A DNA stretch of 64,000 nt from Bacteroidota bacterium (GCA_022711405.1 JAKLFC010000012.1:1-64000); one strand, 5' to 3'. Counted from the stretch's first letter, positions 1 through 9,504 are shown. The notes: generated by a model not told the origin, from the sequence alone. Made by a program: numbers and translations.

Positions 1-1
1 T

Positions 2-316
2 TTTCTTGCCGGCGTTATGGAAACCTCCAGGAATGGAATAAGAATATTTGATTCACTTATGCAATTACAAAAACAAACTGACTCAGACATTCAGTCATTA
101 GGAAGCAGAGCAATAAAAGCAAAAAAAGTAATTGAGTATCTGTACAAACGACCCATGATTGCAGCAGATAAGGTGAGTGAGACTGCATCTATATCAATGC
201 CTTCAGCTTATAAACTCATTACTGATTTAGAGAAATTGGGGATTTTAAAAGAGATGACTGGTGGTCAGAGAAGTAGAACATATGTGTTCGAGAATTACAT
301 AAAAATATTCAGATAG
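2..316 (+). CDS. Fic family protein, C-terminal fragment (5' end outside window)
   Basis: The reading frame is open from base 2, so this is the last 104 residues of a longer protein. It begins FLAGVMETSRNGI and continues into a winged-helix segment (AKKVIEYLYKRPMI, then SMPSAYKLITDLEKLGILKE) ending in a TYVFENY-like tail. This pattern is typical of the C-terminal region of Fic/DOC proteins, which transfer AMP or related groups to target proteins. The catalytic HPFxxGNGR motif would lie upstream, outside the window, so activity cannot be judged. The ATG at 17 is internal and probably not the start. The family assignment is from motif memory. Confidence 0.7.
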   Translation, partial: FLAGVMETSRNGIRIFDSLMQLQKQTDSDIQSLGSRAIKAKKVIEYLYKRPMIAADKVSETASISMPSAYKLITDLEKLGILKEMTGGQRSRTYVFENYIKIFR

Positions 317-561
317 TTGATCTGATCATTCGCTTTTCATTCCTCAAAATTCAGGCGTTGTGGTTCCTTTTCTGCGCACCTGATTCACGAATGAGCAAAT
401 TGATCATACTGCACCGGACTATATTCATTTCCCTGTCAAACCTGTTATCCGAAAAATGCGCCGATTAATTTTTCCGGTAAGGATGAATAGTTCCAAGGAC
501 TTCACCAACACCATTGGATTTTCTACTTCGCGTTCAAGAACTGACACGGATAAATCAGATT
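317..561. other. Spacer after Fic gene; possible tiny minus-strand ORFs
   Basis: A spacer of about 245 bases with no recognisable gene. On the minus strand an ATG at 565-563 overlaps the TGA of the upstream secreted-protein gene (ATGA arrangement) and opens a 46-codon frame to 425. A second ATGA overlap at 428 opens a 25-codon frame to 351. Neither product resembles a family I know. They may be translationally coupled small proteins, remnants of a decayed gene, or chance. Confidence 0.25.
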
Positions 562-2022
562 TCATTCTTTGATCCAGATCCCACTTTGTATCAAGTCAGT
601 ATTTCGGCAAATCCGATAGATATAACTGGCACTGGGAAGAGATGATGTATTGACTGATTGAAAATGATTTTTGATTTCTTTAGACAGGATGAGGTGTCCG
701 TTTATATCGTACATTTCTATTCTGGAATCAGGTAATCCTGTTCTTATGTACAATTCATCATTTCCCGGATTTGGATAAAGGATAGCTTCACTGATGAGTA
801 TGTGGTTTTGATCATCGACGGATGTCACCAGACCATCACTATCCACTTTTAAAATGTAAACATCCCATTCATAGTCCTGAATAGTATGGTCGTACCGGAT
901 ACAGGCCATGATACAACCACCATCGCTGGTGGCTTTGATATCATATACACAATAAAAAGCGTCTCCACCGTAATATTTTTCCCATTTGACATTCAAATTA
1001 GAATCAAGCCTGGCCAGCATGATCCACGAGGGATCTTCCTGCCATGGATACTGGTAATAATTGATATTAATAGTGCCAGCAAAAAAGATATCATTTTTGG
1101 AAATAAAATCAACATTATGATATGGTGCGGGTAAGTTAATAGTATCTGGCCCAGGTCCAAAATAGTTCGATGCAAGGATTTTTTCAGCAGTATCCAATTT
1201 AAGGATGCCCATTAATAAATAATCTCTTGTATTATATTTTCCAGTTAAAAGATATTCCTTCTCATTATACCATTTGGCTGTATTTTGCATATATAATCCA
1301 CCGGCAACTTCTCCAATAGATGTAATGTTCAATAATGAATCAATGGTTATTAAATGACTTAATGACCTTTTCATTTTCAGCTGCTCATCAGGGAACCATC
1401 CCGAACAATATAAATTAAATCCATTATTATTTCTTTTATCCAATATTGCCCATACTTGCTGACCGTAATTCATTTGAAATATCTTCGAATCAATACTATC
1501 TCCCTCATATGTTAGTTTATAAATATACATATCAGTACTGGTATCTGAATTCCATAGCTGACCAAATAAATAAATATGATTATTACATTGATATACTTTT
1601 GTATCCTGAATACCTGAGTATTCAATTGGCATGATATAATATCTCCGACTTATCTCGTTGAATGTAACATCTGTTTTTATTCCTAGAATTGATTGTAGTG
1701 TACTGTCACCAAATTCACATATAAACAAATAGTTGCTATCAGGCAGTAATATGCTCGAGGTTATAAAAAGGGCAGTATCCGGAAGAATAAATTCCTTTTC
1801 CAGTAAAATTTCACCCGTTTGATTCAGCTTTACAGCATACCCCTTCGTTATATTCAGATCAAAAATTTCCCTTTTTCCAACCAGAATATAATCATTATTA
1901 AAATCCTCAATCACATGGACAACCTTTTCATGTTGGTCGGTACTGATCAATACTTCGAAGCCATTCTGAGCGTTAAGACCCAAATTAAAAAGTATGAGAA
2001 GTGCTATAATATAATATTTCAT
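562..2022 (-). CDS. Secreted protein with T9SS type A sorting domain (copy 1 of tandem pair)
   Basis: A 486-residue exported protein. The ATG at 2022 is chosen because it gives a clean signal peptide (MKYYIIALLILFNLGLNAQ); the frame extends upstream only through a GTG. The body has no recognised catalytic domain and resembles the repeat or propeller-like regions of large secreted Bacteroidota proteins (ending near GGDAFYCVYDIKATSDGG). The last 75 or so residues form a type IX secretion sorting domain: ILYPNPGNDELYI, then IEMYDINGHLILSKEI and a C-terminal GIWIKE. The protein should therefore cross the outer membrane and be released or attached to the surface. It is a paralogue of the gene at 2072-3535, 49 bases away on the same strand. 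The DNA is visibly more AT-rich than the genes from 12 kb on. Function unknown. Confidence 0.85.
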   Translation of the reverse strand: MKYYIIALLILFNLGLNAQNGFEVLISTDQHEKVVHVIEDFNNDYILVGKREIFDLNITKGYAVKLNQTGEILLEKEFILPDTALFITSSILLPDSNYLFICEFGDSTLQSILGIKTDVTFNEISRRYYIMPIEYSGIQDTKVYQCNNHIYLFGQLWNSDTSTDMYIYKLTYEGDSIDSKIFQMNYGQQVWAILDKRNNNGFNLYCSGWFPDEQLKMKRSLSHLITIDSLLNITSIGEVAGGLYMQNTAKWYNEKEYLLTGKYNTRDYLLMGILKLDTAEKILASNYFGPGPDTINLPAPYHNVDFISKNDIFFAGTININYYQYPWQEDPSWIMLARLDSNLNVKWEKYYGGDAFYCVYDIKATSDGGCIMACIRYDHTIQDYEWDVYILKVDSDGLVTSVDDQNHILISEAILYPNPGNDELYIRTGLPDSRIEMYDINGHLILSKEIKNHFQSVNTSSLPSASYIYRICRNTDLIQSGIWIKE

Positions 2023-2071
2023 TATAAAGCGGCTTAGGTTTGTCACCATAAAAGGCTTGGCTAATTCATTT

Positions 2072-3535
2072 TTATTTTTTAATCCAGATCCCACTTTGTA
2101 TTAAGTCAGTATTTCGGCAAATCCGGTAGATATAGCTGGCACTGGGAAGAGATGAAGTATTGACTGATTCAAAATGATTTTTGATTTCTTTAGACAGGAT
2201 GAGGTGTCCGTTTATATCGAACATTTCTATTCTGGCATCAGGTATTCCTGTTCTTATATTTAGCGCATCATTTCCGGGATTCGGATAAAGGATAGCTTCA
2301 CTGATGGGTATGTGGTTTTGATCATCGATGGATGTCACCAGACCATCACTATCCACTTTTAAAATGTAAACATCCCATTCATAGTCCTGAATAGTATGGT
2401 CGTACCGGATACAGGCCATGATACAACCACCATCGCTGGTGGCTTTAATATCATAAACGCAATAAAAAGCGTCTCCACCGTAATATCTTTCCCATTTGAC
2501 ATTCAAATTGGAATCAAGCCTGGCCAGCATGATCCACGAGGGATCTTCCTGGTAAGGAAACTGGAGAGCATTGACATTGATGGTGCCTGCAAAAAAGATA
2601 TCATCCTGGGATATGAAATCGACATTATGATTTGGGGCGGGCAGGTTTATAGTATCGGGTCGGGGCCCGAAATAGTTCGATGCAAGGATATTATCAGCGG
2701 TATCCAATTTTAGGATTCCCATCAGAAAATCATCCCCTGTGTTATATCTTCCCGTTAAAAGGTATTCATTTTCATTATACCACTTGGCTGAATTTTGCCA
2801 GTACAATTCTCCTGGAACTTCTACAATGGAAATGATATTAAACAGAGAATCCACCGTAACCAACTTACTTGGGGCTCTGGTTTTCGGAAAGTTCTTGGAT
2901 GGGAAATACCCTGAGCAATAAAAATTAAATCCGACATGATCTTTTTTATCTAACATAGCCCACAAATGTTGCGGAGCATTGATTTCAAAAATTCTTGAAT
3001 TGAGGCTGTCTCCATTATATGAAATTGAATAAATATATAGATCGCCATCGGTATCAGGGTTCCATGTATTACCAAAAAAATAGATTTTATTATCACATTG
3101 ATAAACTTTAACCTCTTGAAGCCAAGAATAATCAGATGGCATTAGATAATATTTACGACTTAATTCAACGAACATCTCATCTGTTTTCATTCCTATAATG
3201 GATTGCAATGTGTCATTACCAAATCCACCGATAAGCAAATAATTGGTATCGGGTAACAGCACAGTTGTAAAGAATTTTAATGCAGTATCCGGAAGAATAA
3301 ATTCCTTTTCCAGCAAAATTTCACCGGCTTGATTCAGCTTTACAGCATACCCCTTGGTTATATTCAAATCAAAAATTTCTCTTGTACCAACGACGATATA
3401 ATCATTATTATAATCCTCTATAACATGCACAACCTTTTCATGTTCGTCGGTACTGATCAATACTTCGAAACTATTCTGAGCGTTGCAATAGAAAGTTAAC
3501 AGAAGAAAAAGGGGTATATTGAGCGAATATTTCAT
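2072..3535 (-). CDS. Secreted protein with T9SS type A sorting domain (copy 2 of tandem pair)
   Basis: A 487-residue exported protein. The ATG at 3535 begins the signal peptide MKYSLNIPLFLLLTFYCNAQ; an upstream TTG would add five residues and is not needed. Domain order matches copy 1: mature region, then a T9SS type A sorting domain (ILYPNPGNDALNI, IEMFDINGHLILSKEI, GIWIKK). Against copy 1 the first 68 mature residues and the last 152 residues are almost identical (10 differences in the latter), while the segment between about residues 88 and 255 has diverged strongly. Such a mosaic suggests tandem duplication followed by diversification of an exposed middle region or gene conversion at the ends. 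Function unknown; a surface or secreted role is inferred from the sorting domain. Confidence 0.85.
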   Translation of the reverse strand: MKYSLNIPLFLLLTFYCNAQNSFEVLISTDEHEKVVHVIEDYNNDYIVVGTREIFDLNITKGYAVKLNQAGEILLEKEFILPDTALKFFTTVLLPDTNYLLIGGFGNDTLQSIIGMKTDEMFVELSRKYYLMPSDYSWLQEVKVYQCDNKIYFFGNTWNPDTDGDLYIYSISYNGDSLNSRIFEINAPQHLWAMLDKKDHVGFNFYCSGYFPSKNFPKTRAPSKLVTVDSLFNIISIVEVPGELYWQNSAKWYNENEYLLTGRYNTGDDFLMGILKLDTADNILASNYFGPRPDTINLPAPNHNVDFISQDDIFFAGTINVNALQFPYQEDPSWIMLARLDSNLNVKWERYYGGDAFYCVYDIKATSDGGCIMACIRYDHTIQDYEWDVYILKVDSDGLVTSIDDQNHIPISEAILYPNPGNDALNIRTGIPDARIEMFDINGHLILSKEIKNHFESVNTSSLPSASYIYRICRNTDLIQSGIWIKK

Positions 3536-3737
3536 TCTAACCAAAGACAAGAGAAATATATCCGTTGAAGCCGATCATGTAAAGATACTATGATTGTCAA
3601 AGAAAAGCAAATCCGGGAAATCCGTTATGCAAGTTCGGCTGGCCAATCTGCATCGGCAGACACTGATCAATCCGGGTGGCATATTAAGCCAGGACAACCA
3701 TTCAATAATCAATCTATAATGTCGTTATCATTCCATG

Positions 3738-3745
3738 TATCTTTG
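3738..3745 (+). promoter_or_regulatory. Predicted -7 box TATCTTTG
   Basis: Exact match to the Bacteroidota -7 consensus TAnnTTTG, 25 bases before the ATG at 3771. No good TTTG -33 element was seen at the usual 19-21 bp. Confidence 0.5.
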
Positions 3746-3770
3746 CACCGATTAAGGCCAATAATACAGG

Positions 3771-5834
3771 ATGGGAAAACACCTCCAGAAAATAATCCTT
3801 ACTTTGCCCCTGTTGCTCGGGATCTTGCTCTCCTATTCCCAGGCCCCCCGTCCCGATGCACTTTGTACTCAGGTCAATGGCGATATAGTTACTATTTCCT
3901 GGAAGGTTGGAGGTGTTGTACCCTACGATTCCTTATTTCTCGAGCGATCCTATGATGGTACTCTTTTTTCGGAAATTGGCAATACTTTGTTTGGCGCTGT
4001 TTCCTTCCCTTATACGGAACCATCCATGAAAGGGGTCATCTATTATCGTTTGTTTACTGTGAATGGTCCGGAAAATTCAGATTATTCTGATACGATCCGT
4101 ATCATGTTCCTGAAGGTTCTGGCGGATCCCTCAGGTTCGGTCGGACAGCTCTACTGGAATCCTGTGGAAAAAAGCCCCAATGGCGATTATTCAATCTACC
4201 GTCAGGCCTCCGGGGAAAGTGTCTGGCAGTTGATTGCTACCTTACAGAACAGTACCAGTTATGAGGATACCATCGCTTACCCTTATTGTTCAGATACACT
4301 GATATCTTATCAAATTGAATATAAAGATCCGGATGCGTCCTGCAGTTCCTGGTCGTCGGTTGACAATGCAACGCTCAATGAAGGAATACCCCCTTCTGCC
4401 GTTACAATGGACTCTGTATCCGTCAGCTTCGACGGTGACGTAACCCTGACCTGGCAATCCCTGAACATGAAGGATATCATGTCGTATATTGTTTATCATG
4501 ATACGGTACCTGGCGGTTATGGTCCTTATTATGCCTGTGATACACTGTCAAAAAACCAGCTAATCTTTATAGATACGGCATCCTATGCCCTCAGGAAATC
4601 AATCGGGTATCGTGTCACTGCCGTGGATAGCTGTGGCAATGAAAGCATCCTTGATGTTGAAAATCCACTGAATACGCTGTTCATAGATACGATTCCATGG
4701 AATTACTGTGATACCGGTGTTCATCTGAAATGGAACTCTGCTGAATCTTCGATGACGCCTCCGGATCCTGACGTGACGTATACAGTTTACCAGATCGACA
4801 CCGCGACCTATAATTCCCGGATCCTTTTAAACACAACGTCTACTGAGGTAAACTACAAAGCCAGCTTTAAACCCGATTCCACTTATTGCTACTATGTCAG
4901 GGCGGTGAATTCCAACGGTAAATCCTCCACCTCCTGCATCCAGTGCTTCACCGTCGACCGTCCAGAACAGCCCGACACGCTGAACCTGCAACTGGCCTCG
5001 GTCGACACTGTTACCAACGACCAGATCGATATTTCAGCCTATGTCGACACCCTTCCCGATTCAACCACCTTCGTACTGCTGAGAAAGGTCACCCCGAATG
5101 ATCCTTACGACACGATCCGGAAGATCAAGGTCGAAAATACAAGCGTGCTGGCCCTGTCAGATACCACTGCCGAAGTGGATCAAAGAGCCTACTATTATAA
5201 GGCTGTCATACTCGACGGATGCCAGAATGCTTCGTATTTACCTGTGAATGAAGTCCGTACGGTATACCTGCAGGGTACGGCCACTGATCAGTTGAATCAT
5301 CTGTACTGGAACCGGTACAGGAGCACGCAGAGTGTGGTCACCAAATACCGGCTTTACCGGAAAATAAATGGACTGGTTGACACAGTCTTCGTTGTAGGGT
5401 CAGACACGCTTTACGATGATTACATTTATGATCAGGCGGCAGGCAGTGGCAGGTTCTCCTACCTGGTGGAAGCCTGTGTCGTTCCCAAAAATGTGGAGAA
5501 CCCGGTTGCACTTTCAAGCTTTTCCAACGAAATTGCGTTGGCGAGGACTGCACAGTTATACATGCCCACGGGCTTTACCCCGAACGGTGACGGCATGAAT
5601 GATTTTTTCGCTCCTCAAAACAGCTTTCCTGATGACCAGGCAGATTTCATGTTCATCATCTATAACCGGTGGGGGCAGAAAATCTATGAAACAACAAGTA
5701 TCGGCGATCCCGGCTGGGATGGCACATCCGGCGGCGAGATGTGCCCTCAGGGGGTGTATGTCTACTTTATCCGGTATGTCTCTACCGAGGGTGAGCCCTT
5801 TGAGAAGAAAGGAACGGTCACCCTTTTACGCTGA
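3771..5834 (+). CDS. Secreted fibronectin-like protein with gliding-motility (T9SS type B) C-terminal domain
   Basis: A 687-residue protein with a signal peptide (MGKHLQKIILTLPLLLGILL...SQA). The body consists of repeated beta-sandwich modules with fibronectin type III character (VTISWKVGG, VTLTWQSLN, GVHLKWNS, with tyrosine-rich strand pairs such as YYRLFTV, YCYYVRAV, AYYYKAVI). From about residue 600 comes the typical CHU_C / gliding-motility-associated domain: YMPTGFTPNGDGMNDFF, FMFIIYNRWGQKIYET, GWDGTSGGEMCPQGVYVYFI. In the Bacteroidota this domain is a type B signal for the type IX secretion system, leading to surface attachment. The gene stands alone, with a good TATCTTTG promoter box 25 bases upstream. 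An adhesin or structural surface role is likely but inferred. Confidence 0.88.
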   Translation: MGKHLQKIILTLPLLLGILLSYSQAPRPDALCTQVNGDIVTISWKVGGVVPYDSLFLERSYDGTLFSEIGNTLFGAVSFPYTEPSMKGVIYYRLFTVNGPENSDYSDTIRIMFLKVLADPSGSVGQLYWNPVEKSPNGDYSIYRQASGESVWQLIATLQNSTSYEDTIAYPYCSDTLISYQIEYKDPDASCSSWSSVDNATLNEGIPPSAVTMDSVSVSFDGDVTLTWQSLNMKDIMSYIVYHDTVPGGYGPYYACDTLSKNQLIFIDTASYALRKSIGYRVTAVDSCGNESILDVENPLNTLFIDTIPWNYCDTGVHLKWNSAESSMTPPDPDVTYTVYQIDTATYNSRILLNTTSTEVNYKASFKPDSTYCYYVRAVNSNGKSSTSCIQCFTVDRPEQPDTLNLQLASVDTVTNDQIDISAYVDTLPDSTTFVLLRKVTPNDPYDTIRKIKVENTSVLALSDTTAEVDQRAYYYKAVILDGCQNASYLPVNEVRTVYLQGTATDQLNHLYWNRYRSTQSVVTKYRLYRKINGLVDTVFVVGSDTLYDDYIYDQAAGSGRFSYLVEACVVPKNVENPVALSSFSNEIALARTAQLYMPTGFTPNGDGMNDFFAPQNSFPDDQADFMFIIYNRWGQKIYETTSIGDPGWDGTSGGEMCPQGVYVYFIRYVSTEGEPFEKKGTVTLLR

Positions 5835-5885
5835 CAGGTAAAGATAAATGACCTTCTGAAACCTGTTTCAGGATTAGACAAGGAT

Positions 5886-7952
5886 TTATTGCACAGTAAC
5901 CGGTATTTCAAACATCACCCTGGTTCCAAGCGGTTCATCCTTCTCATTTTTCAGATCAAGGATATTCATAGATATCTTTTTCTTCAGCTTTTTATTGAGG
6001 ACCTGGATCCGTTCGCGGGTAATGGCTGTAGCAAATGATTTATGCTCTTTATCCTGCTTTTGGATGATTTCCATGGCCTTTTCCCTACCGATGCCATCGT
6101 CTTCCACCTCGAACATGACCGTGTTGTCTTTCAGATGAAAGCGAATAATGATTTTACCGATGGTTTCCTTGTGTCTAATTCCATGCTCGATGGCATTTTC
6201 AATGACGGGCTGTGCCAGCATGGGCGGGATCATCAGACTTTCTGTGTCAATAGCTTCGTCAACATCAATAGTATAGTCAAATTTATCACTGTATCGCACT
6301 TTTTGCAGCTCCAGGTAATTCTGGATGGTACTGATCTCTTTGTCAAAGGTGATGTATTCCTGGGTGGAGTTATCCAGGTTACTCCTTACAAGCTCCGAAA
6401 ATTTTGAAAGGAAAATATTAGCTTTCCTGGAATCCTGTTTGACAATAAAATTTTGAATACTTGCCAGTGAGTTGAAAATAAAATGGGGATTCATCTGGGA
6501 GCGGAAAAGCCTTTGCTGCAGAACCATCATCTGTTGTTCCGTCTTTAATTTATTCTGACGAAACAGGATAAAACCCAGCATCAGGATCATGACGGACAAC
6601 CCGGCTGAGCCAAACAAAAAATACCTGTTCTGCTGCAAACGGGAGGCTTTCAGTTCATTTTCCAGCGACAGGGTCTGTATCTGCTGATCCTTTCTTTCCG
6701 ATTCATACCGGGTTTGCATTTCAATTATTTCCCGGTTCCGTTGAAGTTTATCTAATGTATCCCTTGCATCGGAATAGGCGATATGGTAATGAAGTGCTTC
6801 CGCTGTCCTGTTTTGTGCAGAACGAAGCAGGTATAATGACCAATACATAAACATACCTTCCCCCCAAGTCATTTCTTTCAGCTTGACAGGTGGAATCGGG
6901 AAATACAATTCCAATCCATAGGTCGCAATATGTTTTATTGAGTCATGCCTGTACCAGGAGTTTTTTTCTGACATCTCATTGAAGATCCTTTCTGATTTTT
7001 GTAAATGCTTCTCCGCACTATAAAATTCGCTGTTTTCACAGTACATATATCCGAGACCAGTAGATGCAGCCAATGCCCAATATAAAAATCCATTTGTAGT
7101 ATAGAAGTCATCTGCAGTGCGCAGATAATAAAGTGCTGAATCCACATCCCCTTCATTATAATACAGCCATCCCAGATGTAACATATTACGGTATTTAAGT
7201 GTCTTCAAATTCAGGCTTTCATCAAGATAGGCCAGTGATTTGGAAAAATAAACTTTTGCGCTATCGTGTTCATTAATAGCGTAAAAAGAAGCACCTGCAT
7301 GGAAAGTAATAAGCATTAACTCGATATTATTAAAGTTGTTTTTCTTCATAAGATCGAGTACAAGAATATCTTTTTCCAGTGTCTTTTTATGCATGCCCAT
7401 CACAGCATACGTTTCAGCAAGAGCTCCATGCATATATATTGTATCTCTTGCAGTACCAACTGTTGCACCTTCACGATTGCGTCCTCGAAATAGTTCCAGT
7501 GCTTTATTGCCATATTCAATCGTTTTTTCATAATTACTGGCGAAATAATGGGTTTTGGCTATTTCATAACAGACCCACCCTGCCGTGTGTTTATCATCGA
7601 GTTCTTCGAATAGCGACAGTGCCTGGAGGTAATTATCCAGAGCCTGCGGGTAGCTACCCTGGAACACATGGATCTGCCCGTAATTCCTGAATGCATCTGC
7701 GATCCCCTTCCCGTAATTCAATGCTTTGGCCAGGTCCATGGCCTGACCGGCATATAGCATGCTCTGATCATAATCGATAAAAGAAAGGGAAACCGCCAGG
7801 TAATTCAAAGAATTGACGCGTTCCTTTCCAGTCTGACCAGGTAAGATGGCAAGAAGGCTGTCGACATTGTAGGTTTTCAGGTTGATGTATTTCTGGCTGA
7901 AGACCTGGCATGAGAACAGAAAAAACAGCAGGATGATCTGGAGTCGGGGCAT
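5886..7952 (-). CDS. LytS-like sensor histidine kinase with periplasmic TPR domain
   Basis: A 688-residue membrane sensor kinase. Residues 1-19 are a signal peptide; about 50-420 form tetratricopeptide repeats (for example YPQALDNYLQALSLFEE at 101-117) in the periplasm; a coiled segment precedes one membrane helix at about 445-464. The cytoplasmic part is a His_kinase domain of the LytS/YpdA type: the phosphoacceptor is H490 in QMNPHFIFNSL, the N box is IENAIEHG near 584-591 and the G box is DDGIG at 618-622. Such kinases phosphorylate LytTR response regulators; a LytTR regulator lies at 9602-10381 on the same strand, separated by an unrelated ATPase gene. The 5' leader is long (about 220 bases) if the promoter predicted near 8177-8184 is used; that promoter carries phased repeats that may be regulator sites. 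The signal sensed is unknown. Confidence 0.92.
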   Translation of the reverse strand: MPRLQIILLFFLFSCQVFSQKYINLKTYNVDSLLAILPGQTGKERVNSLNYLAVSLSFIDYDQSMLYAGQAMDLAKALNYGKGIADAFRNYGQIHVFQGSYPQALDNYLQALSLFEELDDKHTAGWVCYEIAKTHYFASNYEKTIEYGNKALELFRGRNREGATVGTARDTIYMHGALAETYAVMGMHKKTLEKDILVLDLMKKNNFNNIELMLITFHAGASFYAINEHDSAKVYFSKSLAYLDESLNLKTLKYRNMLHLGWLYYNEGDVDSALYYLRTADDFYTTNGFLYWALAASTGLGYMYCENSEFYSAEKHLQKSERIFNEMSEKNSWYRHDSIKHIATYGLELYFPIPPVKLKEMTWGEGMFMYWSLYLLRSAQNRTAEALHYHIAYSDARDTLDKLQRNREIIEMQTRYESERKDQQIQTLSLENELKASRLQQNRYFLFGSAGLSVMILMLGFILFRQNKLKTEQQMMVLQQRLFRSQMNPHFIFNSLASIQNFIVKQDSRKANIFLSKFSELVRSNLDNSTQEYITFDKEISTIQNYLELQKVRYSDKFDYTIDVDEAIDTESLMIPPMLAQPVIENAIEHGIRHKETIGKIIIRFHLKDNTVMFEVEDDGIGREKAMEIIQKQDKEHKSFATAITRERIQVLNKKLKKKISMNILDLKNEKDEPLGTRVMFEIPVTVQ

Positions 7953-8295
7953 GGAGGAGGTTGGTGGTTATTTATGGTTATTAAATTAGTTGAAAGCTAC
8001 AGGCTACAGGCTGAAAACGCAACAACTTGTTGCTATTGTGCTGTTAAAGATAAGAATAAGGATTAAAAATTCCAAATCATTGGCATCATATCCTAATAAA
8101 TAGTTTATGCTTCAAGCTTTTAATTGCAGGTTGCAGGTTATCAATGAATGCCGCTTGTAACATGATATCTTCACTGTAAAGTTACCTTCCCCAGCAGGTG
8201 GGTATGAACAAAATAAGTAAATGCCGCCTATGATCAAGTAAAGCCCGGGATTGGATAAATGGGGGGAGATCAGTGGTCAGAGGAACTGGAATTAT
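7953..8295. other. Non-coding spacer (343 bp) with several repeat types
   Basis: No gene seen. From left to right it holds two GGTTATT-type decamers (7966-7985), a heptamer run (7989-8016: GTTGAAA, GCTACAG twice, GCTGAAA), a second heptamer run (8110-8144, with TTGCAGG twice), a TAACTTTA element on the minus strand (8184-8177) and two AAGTAAA repeats 21 bp apart (8215, 8236). It is probably the promoter and leader region of the sensor kinase. Confidence 0.6.
8177..8256 (-). promoter_or_regulatory. Candidate LytTR-type operator and promoter of the sensor kinase gene
   Basis: Two AAGTAAA cores start at 8215 and 8236, exactly 21 bp apart; a weaker third (AAATGGG) follows at 8257. On the minus strand they lie 31 bp upstream of TAACTTTA (8184-8177), one mismatch from TAnnTTTG. 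The same layout and distance recur at 11956-12042. LytTR regulators are known to bind two imperfect 9-bp direct repeats spaced about 21-22 bp apart, so they are a reasonable candidate; binding itself is inference. Confidence 0.5.
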
Positions 8296-9492
8296 TCAAT
8301 ACAGAAATCCGAATAACCACAATGGAATTTTATTTTGGGAGGCAAATTCGATGTTGTCAGCTGCAATGAACGCATTTTCGATTCCCCTTATCTGCTTTTG
8401 TGTCTTGTGCATTCCTCCCACTTCAATCGTGTATTTGTTAGCTACCAAAAAGTCACCCCTGTCTTTATATGCTACCGCGTATCTTTCCTTGAGCTGATTA
8501 AGAAGAAATGTTTCCCTGACAGTGCCTGAATTGACCTGCGCAGTTGAAAGGGCAAACATCAGATTCGGATTGTTCAGGAAAATTTTTTCCGGTTTGTTCA
8601 TCCTGCTGATCCCGCCGGTTCCCGATTGGAGAAGCATGAGCAAATCCGCTCTCTCGAGAAGATACAGGTATTTCAACAGTGTCTCTCTGCTTACGCCCAC
8701 CTGGGCGCTTAATTTAAGAATGTTCGGCTTGAATGGTACAAGTTCTGCAATAATGGATAATAGAATTCTCAAATGATGAACTGCATTGAAGTCGATCTTT
8801 TCAACCGAAGGCAGATCCGCTTCGAGAACATGGTTCACCGTTTGCTTCAACCGGTCAAGAAAAGTTTGTTCATCTTCGATAAAAAAGGGATAGTAGCCTT
8901 TCTGCAGGTATTCTTCAAAAAGCTTGATTGGCTTTATTTCCTTTAAGATTCCGGTAATGAATGTGGCAGGATTATACAGTAGATCCTCAAGGGCTATGAC
9001 CGGGAATTCAATTTTATATTTTAACTGGATAAATTCACGAAACGACAATCCATTCATCTGGTATAAAACCGCCCTCCTGCTCAGATCAGCCGTTCCTTTA
9101 TATATGTCCAATGCCGATGAGCCAGTGATCGCCACCTTCAGATCTCCGAAATAATCGAATATGTTTTTTATTTCCTGCGACCAATCCCGGTACTTATGGA
9201 TCTCATCAAGAAATAAATATCTACCCCCCCTTTTTACAAATGCATCTGCAAAATCAACAAGGGTATTTCTCGAAAAATACAGATCATCCAGACTCACATA
9301 AATTACCTCATCCGTATTTTCATTCAGATTTTCATTGATATACTGTAACAGCATTGTTGTCTTACCGATTCCTCTTGCGCCAGTCAAAGCAATCAGTCTG
9401 TTGTTCCAGTTGATTTTATCCCACAGATACCTTTTAAACTCAAGGTTAACAGCATTTACCCTTAAAGCAGAGAATTGAAATAGTTTTTCCAT
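8296..9492 (-). CDS. AAA ATPase of the AAA_14/DUF4143 family
   Basis: A 398-residue cytoplasmic ATPase. Walker A is GARGIGKTT at 38-46, Walker B RYLFLDEIHK at 91-100, and AITGSSA at 121-127 fits a sensor region. The C-terminal half matches the DUF4143 layout: a winged-helix part (LSAQVGVSRETLLKYLYLLERADLL), then a nuclease-like fold with IEVGG near the end. These proteins are common, patchily distributed and of unknown role; some have been linked to mobile or defence-like functions. Here the gene sits between a sensor kinase and its likely response regulator, all on the same strand, as if inserted into that pair. An AT-rich nested inverted repeat (9505-9564) lies just before its start. Confidence 0.85.
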   Translation of the reverse strand: MEKLFQFSALRVNAVNLEFKRYLWDKINWNNRLIALTGARGIGKTTMLLQYINENLNENTDEVIYVSLDDLYFSRNTLVDFADAFVKRGGRYLFLDEIHKYRDWSQEIKNIFDYFGDLKVAITGSSALDIYKGTADLSRRAVLYQMNGLSFREFIQLKYKIEFPVIALEDLLYNPATFITGILKEIKPIKLFEEYLQKGYYPFFIEDEQTFLDRLKQTVNHVLEADLPSVEKIDFNAVHHLRILLSIIAELVPFKPNILKLSAQVGVSRETLLKYLYLLERADLLMLLQSGTGGISRMNKPEKIFLNNPNLMFALSTAQVNSGTVRETFLLNQLKERYAVAYKDRGDFLVANKYTIEVGGMHKTQKQIRGIENAFIAADNIEFASQNKIPLWLFGFLY

Positions 9493-9504
9493 TTATCATG
9501 TGCT

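Noticed and set aside
3590..3955. 121-codon plus-strand frame overlapping the start of the fibronectin-like gene
   Set aside because: The overlapping frame at 3771 has a signal peptide, a promoter box and known domains; this one has none.
5850..5875. Hairpin CTGAAA-CCTG-TTTCAG between convergent genes
   Set aside because: Only six AT-rich pairs and no T-tract on either side; not convincing as a terminator.
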